64,000 bases of DNA from Elusimicrobiaceae bacterium (GTDB lineage: Bacteria > Elusimicrobiota > Elusimicrobia > Elusimicrobiales > Elusimicrobiaceae): contig JAFXVA010000008.1 in the NCBI GenBank assembly GCA_017534965.1, positions 1-64,000 on the forward strand, read 5' to 3'. Within the stretch, counting starts at the first letter, position 1, and the number at the start of each line of letters is the position of its first letter. Below the pieces are notes generated by a model. The model searched no databases. It worked only from the letters and a program-made list of their open reading frames with translations, and was not told the origin of the DNA. Below are positions 17,531 through 26,291 of this stretch, piece after piece. A program made the position numbers and the translations under genes.

Positions 17531-18877
17531 TTAAACCACACTTAAACGCCTGCGATAGACACTTTCAACTATTCCAAATGCCCACATGCTCGCAACTAGG
17601 TTAGATCCACCATAAGAAACAAAGGGTAAAGGTATCCCTGCCACAGGAACAAGACCGATAAGCATGCCAAAATTTATGATTAAATATGTAAAAAATATAC
17701 CAAAAATACCCATGCAAACAAAATAGCCGTATAAATCACTTGATAAAGTGGCTGTTATCGTTGTGCGCCAAAGTAAAAGTAAATATAAAAGCAAAACACC
17801 AAGCGTGCCAAAAAGGCCGGTTTCTTCACCTAAAACAGCTAAAATAAAATCGGTATGCCTTTCAGGCACAAAGCCAAGACGCGATTGCGTGCCGGAAAAT
17901 AAGCCCTTCCCCAAAACTCCACCGGATCCCATGGCAATTTGCGCTTGTAAAATATTATAACTTGCCCCTTTAGGATCAGATTTAGGAGCTAAAAAGGCCT
18001 CCACTCTTTTTCTTTGATAGGGCTTCATCTTTTTTTCTACAAATAAACCGCTAAAAAACCCTGCTAAAATAGCCCCGGATACAATTAAAGCAAGCGCTGT
18101 TGGTATTTCTATACGAAATTGCCTTAATAGTTGTTTAACTAACCAACAAGCTAAAACCACCAAAGCGCTAAAACCTAAAATATACCAAATATTAACTCTT
18201 AAATTTAAAATTAACTCTGCAATAAAACTATTTCGTGCAATTTCAGGATTTAAGCCCAAATAAGTCCATGCTATAGGAAAGAACCCCGCCGCTACGGCAA
18301 AAGCAAAAAGCAAGCCAAAATAATAAAGATCAACCCCGGCAGCAAAAAGTAAAATAATTAAAGCCGGCGCACTGACAACTATTGAAGAAAAATCCGGCTG
18401 TAACATTATTAATCCAAAAACAGGTAATAAGATTATTCCGAGTAAAAATATTGTTTTAAATTCTCTTATATTTCTTTTGTTCCTTTCTAAAAAAGAAGCA
18501 CTTATCAAAATAGTGGCAATACGGCAAATTTCAGAAGGTTGAAAAGAAAAAAGGCCAAATCTAAACCAAGAATGAGAACCCCTTTGTGTTACCCCAAAAA
18601 TCAAAACACCTATGAGCAAAGTAATAATAAACATATAAAGTTTTTTATATTGTTCATCATAAATCTGATAATTAAACAACCACCCAAAAACAAAAGCCCC
18701 TGCTGCAATAGGTAAAGCAATAAGATGGGTTCTAAAAACACTTTGCCCCAAAGGAGAAGTGCTTAAAGCCGAATAAACAATTGCAAAACCTATAAGAGCA
18801 AGTAAAGAAACACTTATAAGAATTACAAAATCTATAGGACCTCTTTTTAAACTATGGTTATTTTCTCTACTAAACAT
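17531..18877 (-). CDS. rodA: Rod-shape-determining SEDS glycosyltransferase RodA
   Basis: 448-aa polytopic inner-membrane peptidoglycan polymerase that works with PBP2 in lateral wall growth. About ten membrane helices are visible. SEDS hallmarks include GSHSWFRFGLFSFQPSEICRIATIL, LQPDFSSIVV and the C-terminal PLPFVSYGGSNLVASMWAFGI. The family length is slightly extended by a loop near residues 255-300 (KKMKPYQRKRVEAFLAP), which is also seen in RodA. It begins right at the mrdA stop, consistent with coupled translation. Confidence 0.96.
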   Translation of the reverse strand: MFSRENNHSLKRGPIDFVILISVSLLALIGFAIVYSALSTSPLGQSVFRTHLIALPIAAGAFVFGWLFNYQIYDEQYKKLYMFIITLLIGVLIFGVTQRGSHSWFRFGLFSFQPSEICRIATILISASFLERNKRNIREFKTIFLLGIILLPVFGLIMLQPDFSSIVVSAPALIILLFAAGVDLYYFGLLFAFAVAAGFFPIAWTYLGLNPEIARNSFIAELILNLRVNIWYILGFSALVVLACWLVKQLLRQFRIEIPTALALIVSGAILAGFFSGLFVEKKMKPYQRKRVEAFLAPKSDPKGASYNILQAQIAMGSGGVLGKGLFSGTQSRLGFVPERHTDFILAVLGEETGLFGTLGVLLLYLLLLWRTTITATLSSDLYGYFVCMGIFGIFFTYLIINFGMLIGLVPVAGIPLPFVSYGGSNLVASMWAFGIVESVYRRRLSVV

Positions 18878-20641
18878 TTATTTAACTCCGTAATAGGCCT
18901 TAATTATCTCTTTAGCAATAGGCGCAGCCGCTGAAGAACCACCCTTGCCAAACTCCACAAACACAGATAAAGCAATATCAGGTTCTTGTCCGGGAAGTCC
19001 AGCAAAAGCCAAAAACCAGCCATGGTCATCGCCATGAGGATTTTGGGCCGTTCCTGTTTTGCCGTAAACATCAACGCCTTCAACTTTTGCGGCTCTACCG
19101 GTTGCTCTATCTACAACACCTTTTAAGGCTTGATGTATAATTTCATAATGGCCTTCTTCAAGTTTTGCTCGGGCGATAATTTCAGGTTTATTTTCTTCTA
19201 AAACTTGCCCTTGGGGATCAACTACTTTTTGAATATAATAAGGTTTATAAATATTGCCTTTTGAAGCAAGGGCCGCTCCATAAACAGCCATCTGCAAAGG
19301 CGTTAAAAGCAGTTCTCCCTGACCGATAGAAAGATTTAAAGTGTCTCCGGCAAACCAATAGGTTCTGTTTCTAGCCCTTTTTGAAGGCCCGTAAATATTA
19401 CCGCTTTTTTCTCCGGGTAAATCTATACCTGTCTTTTGGCCTAAGTGAAATAATTTTTGAATTTTTTCAATAGAAGCGGAACCCGTTTTTAAAGCAAGTT
19501 CATAAAAATAAACATCACAAGATTGTGCCATACCTTCCATTAAGTCAATATTAGGGCCGTGCGTTTTCCAACACTTAAATTCTCTGCCGTTCATAAATAT
19601 TTTGCCTTTACAATTGCTATGATCGTGCAAATCAAGGCGGTTATTTTCCAAAGCTGCAATGGCTGTAATTGTTTTAAATGTAGATGCCGGCGGATACATG
19701 CCCTGAAGGGCTAAATTATATTCCGGTATTTTTTTAGAAGTAGAGGGTATTTCTTCATCACTATAAGAGATAAAAATATTAGGATCAAAATCAGGCGCAC
19801 TGACCATCGCAAGAACCGCACCGGTTTTGGCATCTAAAACAACTGCAGCACCACGACCTGTTATAGAATTTTTTATTCCTTTTTCTGCCGCTTTTTGAAC
19901 TTCTAAATTAAGCGTTGTCCAAACATCTGCCCCTTTGCCCCATTTATTATCTTTTAATTTCTGTTTAACGCGACCTCTGTAATCTACTTCTAAATAAAGA
20001 CCTCCGTCACGACCTTTCAACTGACTTTCATAGCGTTTTTCTATACCGCTTTTACCAATTTTAGAGTTTAAACGATAATCTGTATTTTCATCTTTTTTAT
20101 TCCAAAATTTATTATCCATAGTTCCCATATAACCAATTAAATGGGCGGCAAAAGCGCCGTAAGGATAATCTCTTTTTGTTTCTTCTAATAAATACAAACC
20201 GGAATAATAAACTTGAAGTTCGCTGAAAGCAAATGCTCTTTTAGGAGATATGTTTTGTGCTATTAAAATAGCTTTACCGCTTTTAGTCCCTTTATTTAGG
20301 AGTTTAAGAATTTTTTTTGAATCAACATCTAAAAAAGAGGCCACATCTGCACTGAGAGAAGAAAGATAAGCATCATCTACTTTTTGGGAGCCGGGCAAAT
20401 AATAAACACTAAAGGAAGGGACATTACCGGCAATAGTCTCCCCTTTAGCCGACAAAATACGACCGCGCGGTGCTGTCTGATATAAAATCTGCGTGCGGTT
20501 TTGCTCTGCTGCTAAAGCATATTTTTCGTGCGATATAAACTGAATATCTGTTAGTCTGATAGCTATAAGTGCAACAGCTAAATAAGCAGCATATTGTAAA
20601 ACACGCAACCTTTGAATATTAAAAAAATCTTTCTGCTTCAT
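18878..20641 (-). CDS. mrdA: Penicillin-binding protein 2 (elongasome transpeptidase)
   Basis: 587-aa class B PBP, single N-terminal membrane anchor (about residues 12-32), pedestal domain, then transpeptidase. Active-site motifs are PASTFK (Ser320), SCD (in AQSCDVYFYE) and KTGT (YGKTGTAQNP). It crosslinks new wall peptides with RodA in the MreBCD complex. Its start overlaps the mreD end by 23 nt. Confidence 0.96.
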   Translation of the reverse strand: MKQKDFFNIQRLRVLQYAAYLAVALIAIRLTDIQFISHEKYALAAEQNRTQILYQTAPRGRILSAKGETIAGNVPSFSVYYLPGSQKVDDAYLSSLSADVASFLDVDSKKILKLLNKGTKSGKAILIAQNISPKRAFAFSELQVYYSGLYLLEETKRDYPYGAFAAHLIGYMGTMDNKFWNKKDENTDYRLNSKIGKSGIEKRYESQLKGRDGGLYLEVDYRGRVKQKLKDNKWGKGADVWTTLNLEVQKAAEKGIKNSITGRGAAVVLDAKTGAVLAMVSAPDFDPNIFISYSDEEIPSTSKKIPEYNLALQGMYPPASTFKTITAIAALENNRLDLHDHSNCKGKIFMNGREFKCWKTHGPNIDLMEGMAQSCDVYFYELALKTGSASIEKIQKLFHLGQKTGIDLPGEKSGNIYGPSKRARNRTYWFAGDTLNLSIGQGELLLTPLQMAVYGAALASKGNIYKPYYIQKVVDPQGQVLEENKPEIIARAKLEEGHYEIIHQALKGVVDRATGRAAKVEGVDVYGKTGTAQNPHGDDHGWFLAFAGLPGQEPDIALSVFVEFGKGGSSAAAPIAKEIIKAYYGVK

Positions 20642-21131
20642 TTGTATCTTTTAATGAACCCCAACTTAGATACTTATTTATTACAAAATAAATTAGAGGT
20701 AAAAGTAATCCTGTTAAAAGGGATCCTATTATAAAACTAAACAAACTTTGACAAATAAACTCTCCGATAAAGAATTTACTTATTATGCCATAAAAAACAA
20801 GCAATAACATATTTAAAACCGTTGTTATTATTACTTGAGGCAAAAACTCCTTAAAATCTATTTTATCGTCAATAATATAAAAAATAAATAAAATCCAGGT
20901 AAAAGCTAAAGCATTTGCCCCAAATAAATTATTACCGAAGAAATCTAAAAATAGTCCACTAAAAAACCCAAAAATATAACCGCCAATTTCATTTAATTTA
21001 AAGGCCATTACCAAAGTAAAGGCGAGCATAACACCTAAAATTATTCCGTATTGACCAAAAATCTCTATGGCAATCCAATGGGCTATTGTTGCAATAATAA
21101 AAATTAGAAAAACATTTAAAAATTTCATCAT
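20619..21131 (-). CDS. mreD: Rod-shape-determining protein MreD
   Basis: 170-aa protein with five or six membrane helices. Sequence similarity in this family is weak, but the GGYIFGFFSGLFLDFFGNNLFGANALAFTW stretch (Gly/Asp-rich helix 3) and the position between mreC and mrdA identify it. It links MreC and the wall synthases in the membrane. Overlaps mreC by 4 nt. Confidence 0.9.
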   Translation of the reverse strand: MMKFLNVFLIFIIATIAHWIAIEIFGQYGIILGVMLAFTLVMAFKLNEIGGYIFGFFSGLFLDFFGNNLFGANALAFTWILFIFYIIDDKIDFKEFLPQVIITTVLNMLLLVFYGIISKFFIGEFICQSLFSFIIGSLLTGLLLPLIYFVINKYLSWGSLKDTNEAERFF

Positions 21132-21985
21132 TTATTTTTTTCTCCTAAAGGCAAATTAAGCGCAGGCATTATCAAAACCTCATTTACAGATAAACTATCA
21201 ACTGCGGGAATAATTTTTGCCGTAATAAAAGAATCTTCTATTTTTTGAGTATTCCTTGCGCCGACAAAACCAATTAAAATACCATCCGGAAAAATTGAAC
21301 TTGAAATGGAAGTATAGACCTTTTCTTTCTCTGTCAAATCTTGTCCTAAAGTAACATACTTAATAAACAAGCCACCTTTAGAATCACCTATCACAAGGCC
21401 TTCTTTTCTGCTTTCAGATAAAAAAGCTGCTACAGAAAAATCTTCATCACTGCTAAGTAAAATTTTACTTGTAGTTGGAGAAACTTCTATAACTTTGCCA
21501 ACAAGGCCAACGCGTCCGTCTTGAACCCCTATTACAGGAGAACGCAAAGATATTCCGTCTTGGCTACCTTTATCAACAATAATTGTTCCTCTTCTTGAAG
21601 GTTCCCTATAAGCAACTTTTGCCCAAATCCCTTTCCACTTTTCTTTCTTTGGAAGATCTAAAGATTCTGTAAGTCTTTTATTTTCTTCTAAAAGTGATTC
21701 TAACTGGGCATTTTCTAAAAGCAAACGGGAAACTTCTTCCTGTAATTTTAAATTTTTATCTGCAGTATTTAATAAGTCTTGCGTACTTGCAAGAGCATCC
21801 TTGGTATATTGGGTTATGCTGTGTGCTGTTCTTATTTGAGGTATAAAAATATAAGTTAAAATTGATCTTGTAGAAACTACTATACTTTCTAAAGGCAAAA
21901 TCATAATAAGCAAGGCAATAACAGAAAATATTGCCGGCAAAATTTTTGAATAACCCCTTTCCAAAGAATCATTTTTTTGTTTCAT
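21128..21985 (-). CDS. mreC: Rod-shape-determining protein MreC
   Basis: 285 aa: cytoplasmic tail, one membrane helix (about 12-32), a coiled coil (about 70-105, LQEEVSRLLLENAQLESLLEENKRL) and the periplasmic beta domain (GIWAKVAYREPSRRGTIIVDKGS; VGVQDGRVGLVGKV-type block). It activates PBP2-RodA. The start has only a distant AGGA upstream, and a terminator-like hairpin separates it from mreB. Confidence 0.95.
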   Translation of the reverse strand: MKQKNDSLERGYSKILPAIFSVIALLIMILPLESIVVSTRSILTYIFIPQIRTAHSITQYTKDALASTQDLLNTADKNLKLQEEVSRLLLENAQLESLLEENKRLTESLDLPKKEKWKGIWAKVAYREPSRRGTIIVDKGSQDGISLRSPVIGVQDGRVGLVGKVIEVSPTTSKILLSSDEDFSVAAFLSESRKEGLVIGDSKGGLFIKYVTLGQDLTEKEKVYTSISSSIFPDGILIGFVGARNTQKIEDSFITAKIIPAVDSLSVNEVLIMPALNLPLGEKNK

Positions 21986-22013
21986 TTTTTATTCTTTTTA
22001 TCCTAAAAAATAC

Positions 22014-22050
22014 AAAAGCGGGAACTCTCATTTAAGAGCACCCGCTTTAT
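22014..22050 (-). terminator. Terminator-like hairpin between mreB and mreC
   Basis: On the minus strand, AAAGCGGG and CCCGCTTT enclose a second small stem CTCT/AGAG and end in a T-run. It lies in the 82-bp mreB-mreC gap, so a fraction of transcripts would stop after mreB, giving more MreB than MreC/MreD/PBP2/RodA. Confidence 0.75.
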
Positions 22051-22067
22051 CTAAAAACGACCTTCAA

Positions 22068-23117
22068 TTATAGACTGTCTGTGTGAAGTTTACCGCCAGA
22101 GATATAATCAAAATATTTGATCGTTCCAAGAGCAACACAACTTAAAGGATCTTGTGCTTGTTGCACAGGAATTTCCGTTTCATTTTGTATGCGTTCAACT
22201 AAACCTCTAAGTAAGGCGCCTCCGCCGGCAATAGTTATGCCTCTATCAACGAGATCTGCTGCAAGTTCAGGGGGTGTTTTTTCAAGAGTTGTTTTAACAA
22301 CTTCAACAATCTCGCGAACGGGCTCTTCAATAGCTTGGCGTATTTCTTTAGAAGAAATTGTCATGGTGCGTGGTAAACCTTGACCTTGGTCACGGCCTCT
22401 AACCACCATGGTTTTTTCTTCTGAGTTATTATTATTGCCTTTTTTGTTAAGAAGAACTGATCCTATTTTGATTTTTACATCTTCTGCCGTGGTTTCGCCC
22501 ACGATAAGATTATGTGTCTTTTTAAAATATTGAGTAATACAATCGGTAATTTTATCACCAGCGACTTTGATTGATTCCTTAACAACCATACCGCCTAAAG
22601 ATATTACTGCGACCTCTGTTGTGCCACCACCAATATCAACAATCATACTGGCATGGGGTTCATTAACAGGCAAACCTGCACCAAGGGCAGAAGCCATTGG
22701 TTCTTCTACCAAGTAAACAGATCTGGCACCGGCCTTACGGGCGGCATCTTCAACTGTTCTTCTTTGAACTTGAGAACTGCCTGAAGGTATGCCTATTACA
22801 ATTCTAGGTCTGAATAACGTTTTTCTTGTATGGACACTTTTTATGAAATATCTTAACATTTCATAAGTTTTATCAAAATCGTCAATCACCCCATCTTTCA
22901 TAGGGCGACACGCTATAATATTTGCGGGTGTTCTGCCAAGCATTTGCTTGGCTTTGCTTCCTACTGCTTTTACTTCTCCGGTATCTGTATCTAAAGCCAC
23001 TACGGAAGGTTCCCTAAGCACAATACCTTGATCTTTGACACAAACAAGGCAATTTGCTGTGCCTAGGTCCATTCCCATGTCATTAGAAAAAAGTCCGCCT
23101 AAATAATCTAATATCAT
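22068..23117 (-). CDS. mreB: Rod-shape-determining actin homologue MreB
   Basis: 349 aa; forms membrane-associated filaments that orient the elongasome. Actin-fold ATPase motifs: DLGTANCLVCVKDQG (phosphate 1), DIGGGTTEVAVISLGG (phosphate 2) and GGGALLRGLVERIQ (adenosine). A short N-terminal hydrophobic stretch (MILDYLGGLFSNDM) may be the membrane-binding end. A Lys/Asn/Ser-rich insertion (LLNKKGNNNNSEEK, about residue 225) is longer than usual. It starts at the base next to the rplQ stop, so shape genes ride on the alpha-operon transcript. Confidence 0.97.
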   Translation of the reverse strand: MILDYLGGLFSNDMGMDLGTANCLVCVKDQGIVLREPSVVALDTDTGEVKAVGSKAKQMLGRTPANIIACRPMKDGVIDDFDKTYEMLRYFIKSVHTRKTLFRPRIVIGIPSGSSQVQRRTVEDAARKAGARSVYLVEEPMASALGAGLPVNEPHASMIVDIGGGTTEVAVISLGGMVVKESIKVAGDKITDCITQYFKKTHNLIVGETTAEDVKIKIGSVLLNKKGNNNNSEEKTMVVRGRDQGQGLPRTMTISSKEIRQAIEEPVREIVEVVKTTLEKTPPELAADLVDRGITIAGGGALLRGLVERIQNETEIPVQQAQDPLSCVALGTIKYFDYISGGKLHTDSL

Positions 23118-23462
23118 TTAGTCCACCAATTTAATTATTGCGACTTCGGCATTATCGCCTTTTCTAATACCTGCTCTGTAGATTTTTGTATAACCGCCGT
23201 TTCTGGCTGCATATTTTTCTGATAAAACTTCAACTAATTTTTTATAAGCGGTTTTATCTGCTACGGCATTTTTAAGAGCCAAATTATCTTTATCTTTTGC
23301 AAGAGTAATAAGGCCTTCAACTTCACGACGAAGCTCTTTTGCTTTTTGCAAAGTTGTTTTAATTTCTTCGTGCAAAACCAAGCTAATTGCCATATTGCTT
23401 AACATTGCTTTTCTGTGTGAAGTGGTTTTGCCTAATTTGCGGTATCCCGTATTTTTAATCAT
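23118..23462 (-). CDS. rplQ: 50S ribosomal protein L17
   Basis: 114 aa, with the typical GYRKLGKTTSHRKAMLSNMA opening and the ARNGGYTKIYR block. It lines the exit-tunnel region of the large subunit. Normal last gene of the alpha operon, 11 nt after rpoA with an AGGAG site. No insertion or truncation. Confidence 0.98.
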   Translation of the reverse strand: MIKNTGYRKLGKTTSHRKAMLSNMAISLVLHEEIKTTLQKAKELRREVEGLITLAKDKDNLALKNAVADKTAYKKLVEVLSEKYAARNGGYTKIYRAGIRKGDNAEVAIIKLVD

Positions 23463-23473
23463 TTCGAAAACTC

Positions 23474-24433
23474 CTATAATTTCATACCTAACTCAAGTTT
23501 CATTTTTGCGAGTTTTTCTTTTACCTCGTCAAATGACTTTGAGCCAAAGTTCTTTACCAATTTTAATTGGGCTTCAGTCTTTACCACTAAATCGCGAACG
23601 GTTTTGATACCTTCTGCTTTTAAGCAGTTAACAGATCTGGAAGTTAAATCCATATCTTCAATTGCTTGAGATAAGACTTCTTCAAGTTCTTCGCTTACAT
23701 TATTTTCTAAAGCAGGGGCGGCAACTTGTTCTTCTTCTACGACAGGTTCTTCGCCTTCAATAGTGAAAATGTGTAAAGATTGTGAAAGTAAAATTGCAGC
23801 TTTATGTAAAGCTTTGCGCGGTTCCAAAGTGCCGTCTGTGGTGATTTCAAGAATAAGTCTATCATAGTCGGTTTTTTGACCAACGCGGGCCGGCTCTACA
23901 TCATAATGCACTTTTAAAATAGGGGAGAAGATAGAATCTATCGGCATAAAACCTGCAGGTCTTGCACCTTTAGGTGTTTCTTCTGCATAACCCTTACCTT
24001 TGGAAATTTCAATTTCCATTCTAAGTGAACCACCTGCTTCAATTGTGGCAATAGGTAAATCTTTATTAATGATTTCTACGCCGTCAACTTCTTCAATATT
24101 AGCAGCAGTTACAACACCGGGCTTTTCGCTATGCAAAACTAAATATTCTCTGTTTTTACCTTCTAATTTAACGCGAAGTTTCTTAAGATTTAAGAGAATT
24201 TCAATAACATCTTCTCTAACGTTAGGAATGGTGCTATATTCGTGGGTTGTGCCTTCAACACGAACGGCTGAAACAGCTGCACCTTCCAAACCGGATAATA
24301 AGATTCTTCTTAAAGAATTACCAACAGTATGCCCCAAACCGGATTCGTAGGGTTCTGCTACGAATCTGCCGTAAGTTGCACTTTCTTCTTCTACTTTAAT
24401 AGATTTCGGTAAAACTAAATTTTCAAAAGCCAT
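23474..24433 (-). CDS. rpoA: RNA polymerase alpha subunit
   Basis: 319 aa. The N-terminal dimerisation domain shows GLGHTVGNSLRRILLSGLEGAAV. The C-terminal domain (about 250-319, LTSRSVNCLKAEGIKTVRDL) binds UP elements and activators. An acidic linker (VVEEEQVAAPALENNVSEEL) joins them. Canonical position after rpsD. An AGGAGC site precedes the ATG. Confidence 0.98.
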   Translation of the reverse strand: MAFENLVLPKSIKVEEESATYGRFVAEPYESGLGHTVGNSLRRILLSGLEGAAVSAVRVEGTTHEYSTIPNVREDVIEILLNLKKLRVKLEGKNREYLVLHSEKPGVVTAANIEEVDGVEIINKDLPIATIEAGGSLRMEIEISKGKGYAEETPKGARPAGFMPIDSIFSPILKVHYDVEPARVGQKTDYDRLILEITTDGTLEPRKALHKAAILLSQSLHIFTIEGEEPVVEEEQVAAPALENNVSEELEEVLSQAIEDMDLTSRSVNCLKAEGIKTVRDLVVKTEAQLKLVKNFGSKSFDEVKEKLAKMKLELGMKL

Positions 24434-24448
24434 TATTTTTTGCTCCTA

Positions 24449-25078
24449 TTACTTAGAATAGTGTTCTACTATCAACTGATCATTGACTGGGTAGCTGCTT
24501 TCGCTTCTATCCGGCCATCTGAGCAGGGTGGCTGTCTTTTTGGTGTCATCATATTCAAGGAAGCTGGGACGTAAAGATCTTTTTGTTGCTTCTTCTAAAC
24601 CTTGCTTAACCACAACGCCTTCGGTAATTTTACCGGTAATAGCGACCTTATCACCAATTTTTAATTGGTAAGAAGGGATATTGACGACTTTATCATTAAC
24701 TCTGATATGACCGTGTAAAACGAGTTGTCTTGCTGTTCTCAAAGAAGTTGCAAAACCTGCTCTTTTAACGATATTATCAAGTCTTGTTTCCAAATATCTA
24801 AGGAAGTGTTCACCTGTTTGACCGGTTGCTTTGCTGGCTTTATCAAACAAATTGGCAAAGGGAACTTCCGTCATGCCGGACATAAATCTGGCTTTTTGTT
24901 TTTCATACAAACGAACACCATATTCGGAAAGTTTTGCTCTTTTAACGCCACCTTTACCTTTCTTGGCGCTAGCAAGCTTATCCATTACACAATTGGTGTA
25001 GCATTTTGTTCCTTTTAAAAATAATTTGCAAGCTAATTTTCTGCATTTCTTGCAGCTAGGTCCTGTATATCTTGACAT
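24449..25078 (-). CDS. rpsD: 30S ribosomal protein S4, zinc-binding type
   Basis: 209 aa, a primary 16S rRNA binder. The N-terminus MSRYTGPSCKKCRKLACKLF has Cys at 9, 12, 26 and 30 (zinc-type S4). The S4 RNA-binding domain follows (TRLDNIVKRAGFATSLRTARQLVLHGHIRVN). I use ATG 25078, which has AGGAGA upstream and matches the family start; the frame extends back to 25111 inside rpsK. In many bacteria S4 represses its own operon; no S4 site is recognised here. Confidence 0.97.
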   Translation of the reverse strand: MSRYTGPSCKKCRKLACKLFLKGTKCYTNCVMDKLASAKKGKGGVKRAKLSEYGVRLYEKQKARFMSGMTEVPFANLFDKASKATGQTGEHFLRYLETRLDNIVKRAGFATSLRTARQLVLHGHIRVNDKVVNIPSYQLKIGDKVAITGKITEGVVVKQGLEEATKRSLRPSFLEYDDTKKTATLLRWPDRSESSYPVNDQLIVEHYSK

Positions 25079-25080
25079 TA

Positions 25081-25503
25081 TTATATTCTCCTGGCTTTCG
25101 GCGGTCTGCATCCGTTATGAGGTATGGGGGTTACGTCTTTAATAGAGGTTACGACCAAACCTGCTTGTTGTAAAGCTCTTACAGCGGTTTCTCTACCCTG
25201 ACCAGGGCCGCAAACTTTAACAGCAACTTCTTTCATGCCCATAGCAACGGCTTTTTCGCCGACTTTATTGCAAGTAATTTGGGCGGCAAACGGAGTGCCT
25301 TTTTTGGTGCCTTTAAATCCGTGTGATCCTGAAGTGGACCAAACCAAAGTTGAACCTTTATCATCAGTAACGGTTACAATGGTATTGTTAAATGAACAGC
25401 TGATGTGAACAACACCATGTGCAGGTGCTTTACCAGCTTTCTTTTTTGTTTTTGCTGCAGCCGGTGCTGCAGTTGTTGTTTCTTGTTTCTTTTCTTCTGC
25501 CAT
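25081..25503 (-). CDS. rpsK: 30S ribosomal protein S11
   Basis: 140 aa; platform protein of the small subunit. The core [30 protein letters not shown] and the C-terminal [13 protein letters not shown] are standard. An Ala/Lys-rich N-terminal tail of about 28 residues ([20 protein letters not shown]) precedes the core and is probably disordered. The ribosome site is a modest CAGGTAA. Confidence 0.98.
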   Translation of the reverse strand: MAEEKKQETTTAAPAAAKTKKKAGKAPAHGVVHISCSFNNTIVTVTDDKGSTLVWSTSGSHGFKGTKKGTPFAAQITCNKVGEKAVAMGMKEVAVKVCGPGQGRETAVRALQQAGLVVTSIKDVTPIPHNGCRPPKARRI

Positions 25504-25525
25504 TTTAATTTACCTGTTTTAAATT

Positions 25526-25906
25526 TTAATCAGCTTTAACTTTTGCGCCGACTGTTTTTCTGCGGCCGCGTCTTGTTCTGCTGTTTGTTTTTGTTCTTTG
25601 GCCGCGTGCGGGTAAATTGCGGCGATGGCGGTTGCCTCTGTAGGAACCGATTTCAATAAGTCTGTGGATGTTTTGGGAAACTTCTCTTCTAAGTTCACCT
25701 TCAACTTTATATTCTTTCTGCAAGAGAGTGTTAAGTAAACCGGCTTGTTGTTCGGTTAAATCTTTAACTCTTGTAGAGGCTTCAATTTGGCCGTTTAATT
25801 TGCTTAAGATTTCTGCTGCGACTTTAGGGCCAATACCATAGACATATTGTAATGCTATATCTATTCTTTTGTTCTTGGGTAAATCTATACCTGCGATTCT
25901 TGCCAT
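25526..25906 (-). CDS. rpsM: 30S ribosomal protein S13
   Basis: 126 aa; head protein contacting the P-site t[28 protein letters not shown] opens the helix-hairpin domain and the C-terminus ends in the basic [19 protein letters not shown] tail. GAGGAG lies 12 nt before the ATG, a little far. Normal length and position. Confidence 0.98.
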   Translation of the reverse strand: MARIAGIDLPKNKRIDIALQYVYGIGPKVAAEILSKLNGQIEASTRVKDLTEQQAGLLNTLLQKEYKVEGELRREVSQNIHRLIEIGSYRGNRHRRNLPARGQRTKTNSRTRRGRRKTVGAKVKAD

Positions 25907-25927
25907 ATTCTAACAAATCTCCTCTAA

Positions 25928-26041
25928 TTAACCTTGGCGTTGTTTGTGTTTTGCGACTTTACACACAACACGGACGACGCCGTTTCTTTTTACGATTTTA
26001 CATTTTTGACATATCTTTTTTACGCTAGCTCTGACTTTCAT
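25928..26041 (-). CDS. rpmJ: 50S ribosomal protein L36, zinc type
   Basis: Small gene of 37 aa beginning [20 protein letters not shown]. Cys11, Cys14, Cys27 and a following His form the zinc site of the C+ form. It sits between infA and rpsM as in most bacteria, overlapping no other gene, with a GGGAG site. Confidence 0.96.
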   Translation of the reverse strand: MKVRASVKKICQKCKIVKRNGVVRVVCKVAKHKQRQG

Positions 26042-26254
26042 TTATTTCTCCCGATAGATTATTCTGCCTTTGGTTAAGTCATACGGAGAAAGCTCCAATT
26101 TAACTTTATCACCAGGTAAGATCCTGATGTGGAACATTCTCATTTTACCTGAGATGTGCCCCAAAATAACTTTGCCGCCTGCAATTTCAACTTTAAACAT
26201 TGCGTTTGGTAAAGCTTCAAGTATTTTGCCTTCTACTTCTATCTTATCACTCAT
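26042..26254 (-). CDS. infA: Translation initiation factor IF-1
   Basis: 70-aa OB-fold protein that occupies the ribosomal A site during initiation ([38 protein letters not shown]). Stop and rpmJ start are adjacent. The ribosome site is unusual: GGAGG is 19 nt from the ATG, but a CGCC/GGCG hairpin in between brings it to an effective 6 nt. See the separate regulatory entry. Confidence 0.97.
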   Translation of the reverse strand: MSDKIEVEGKILEALPNAMFKVEIAGGKVILGHISGKMRMFHIRILPGDKVKLELSPYDLTKGRIIYREK

Positions 26255-26280
26255 ACTCGCCTAAAAGGCGTTTCCTCCGT
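26255..26280 (-). promoter_or_regulatory. Hairpin-bridged Shine-Dalgarno of infA
   Basis: On the minus strand: ACGGAGG, AAA, CGCC, loop TTTTA, GGCG, AGT, then ATG. In linear distance GGAGG is 19 nt from the start, too far for normal initiation. Folding the 4-bp stem leaves AAA plus AGT, 6 nt, a normal spacing. There is no other purine-rich site nearer the ATG. Confidence 0.65.
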
Positions 26281-26291
26281 AATATTTAACT

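Noticed and set aside
22117-22383. 88-aa plus-strand frame
   Set aside because: Antisense to mreB, no ribosome site and no plausible protein features.
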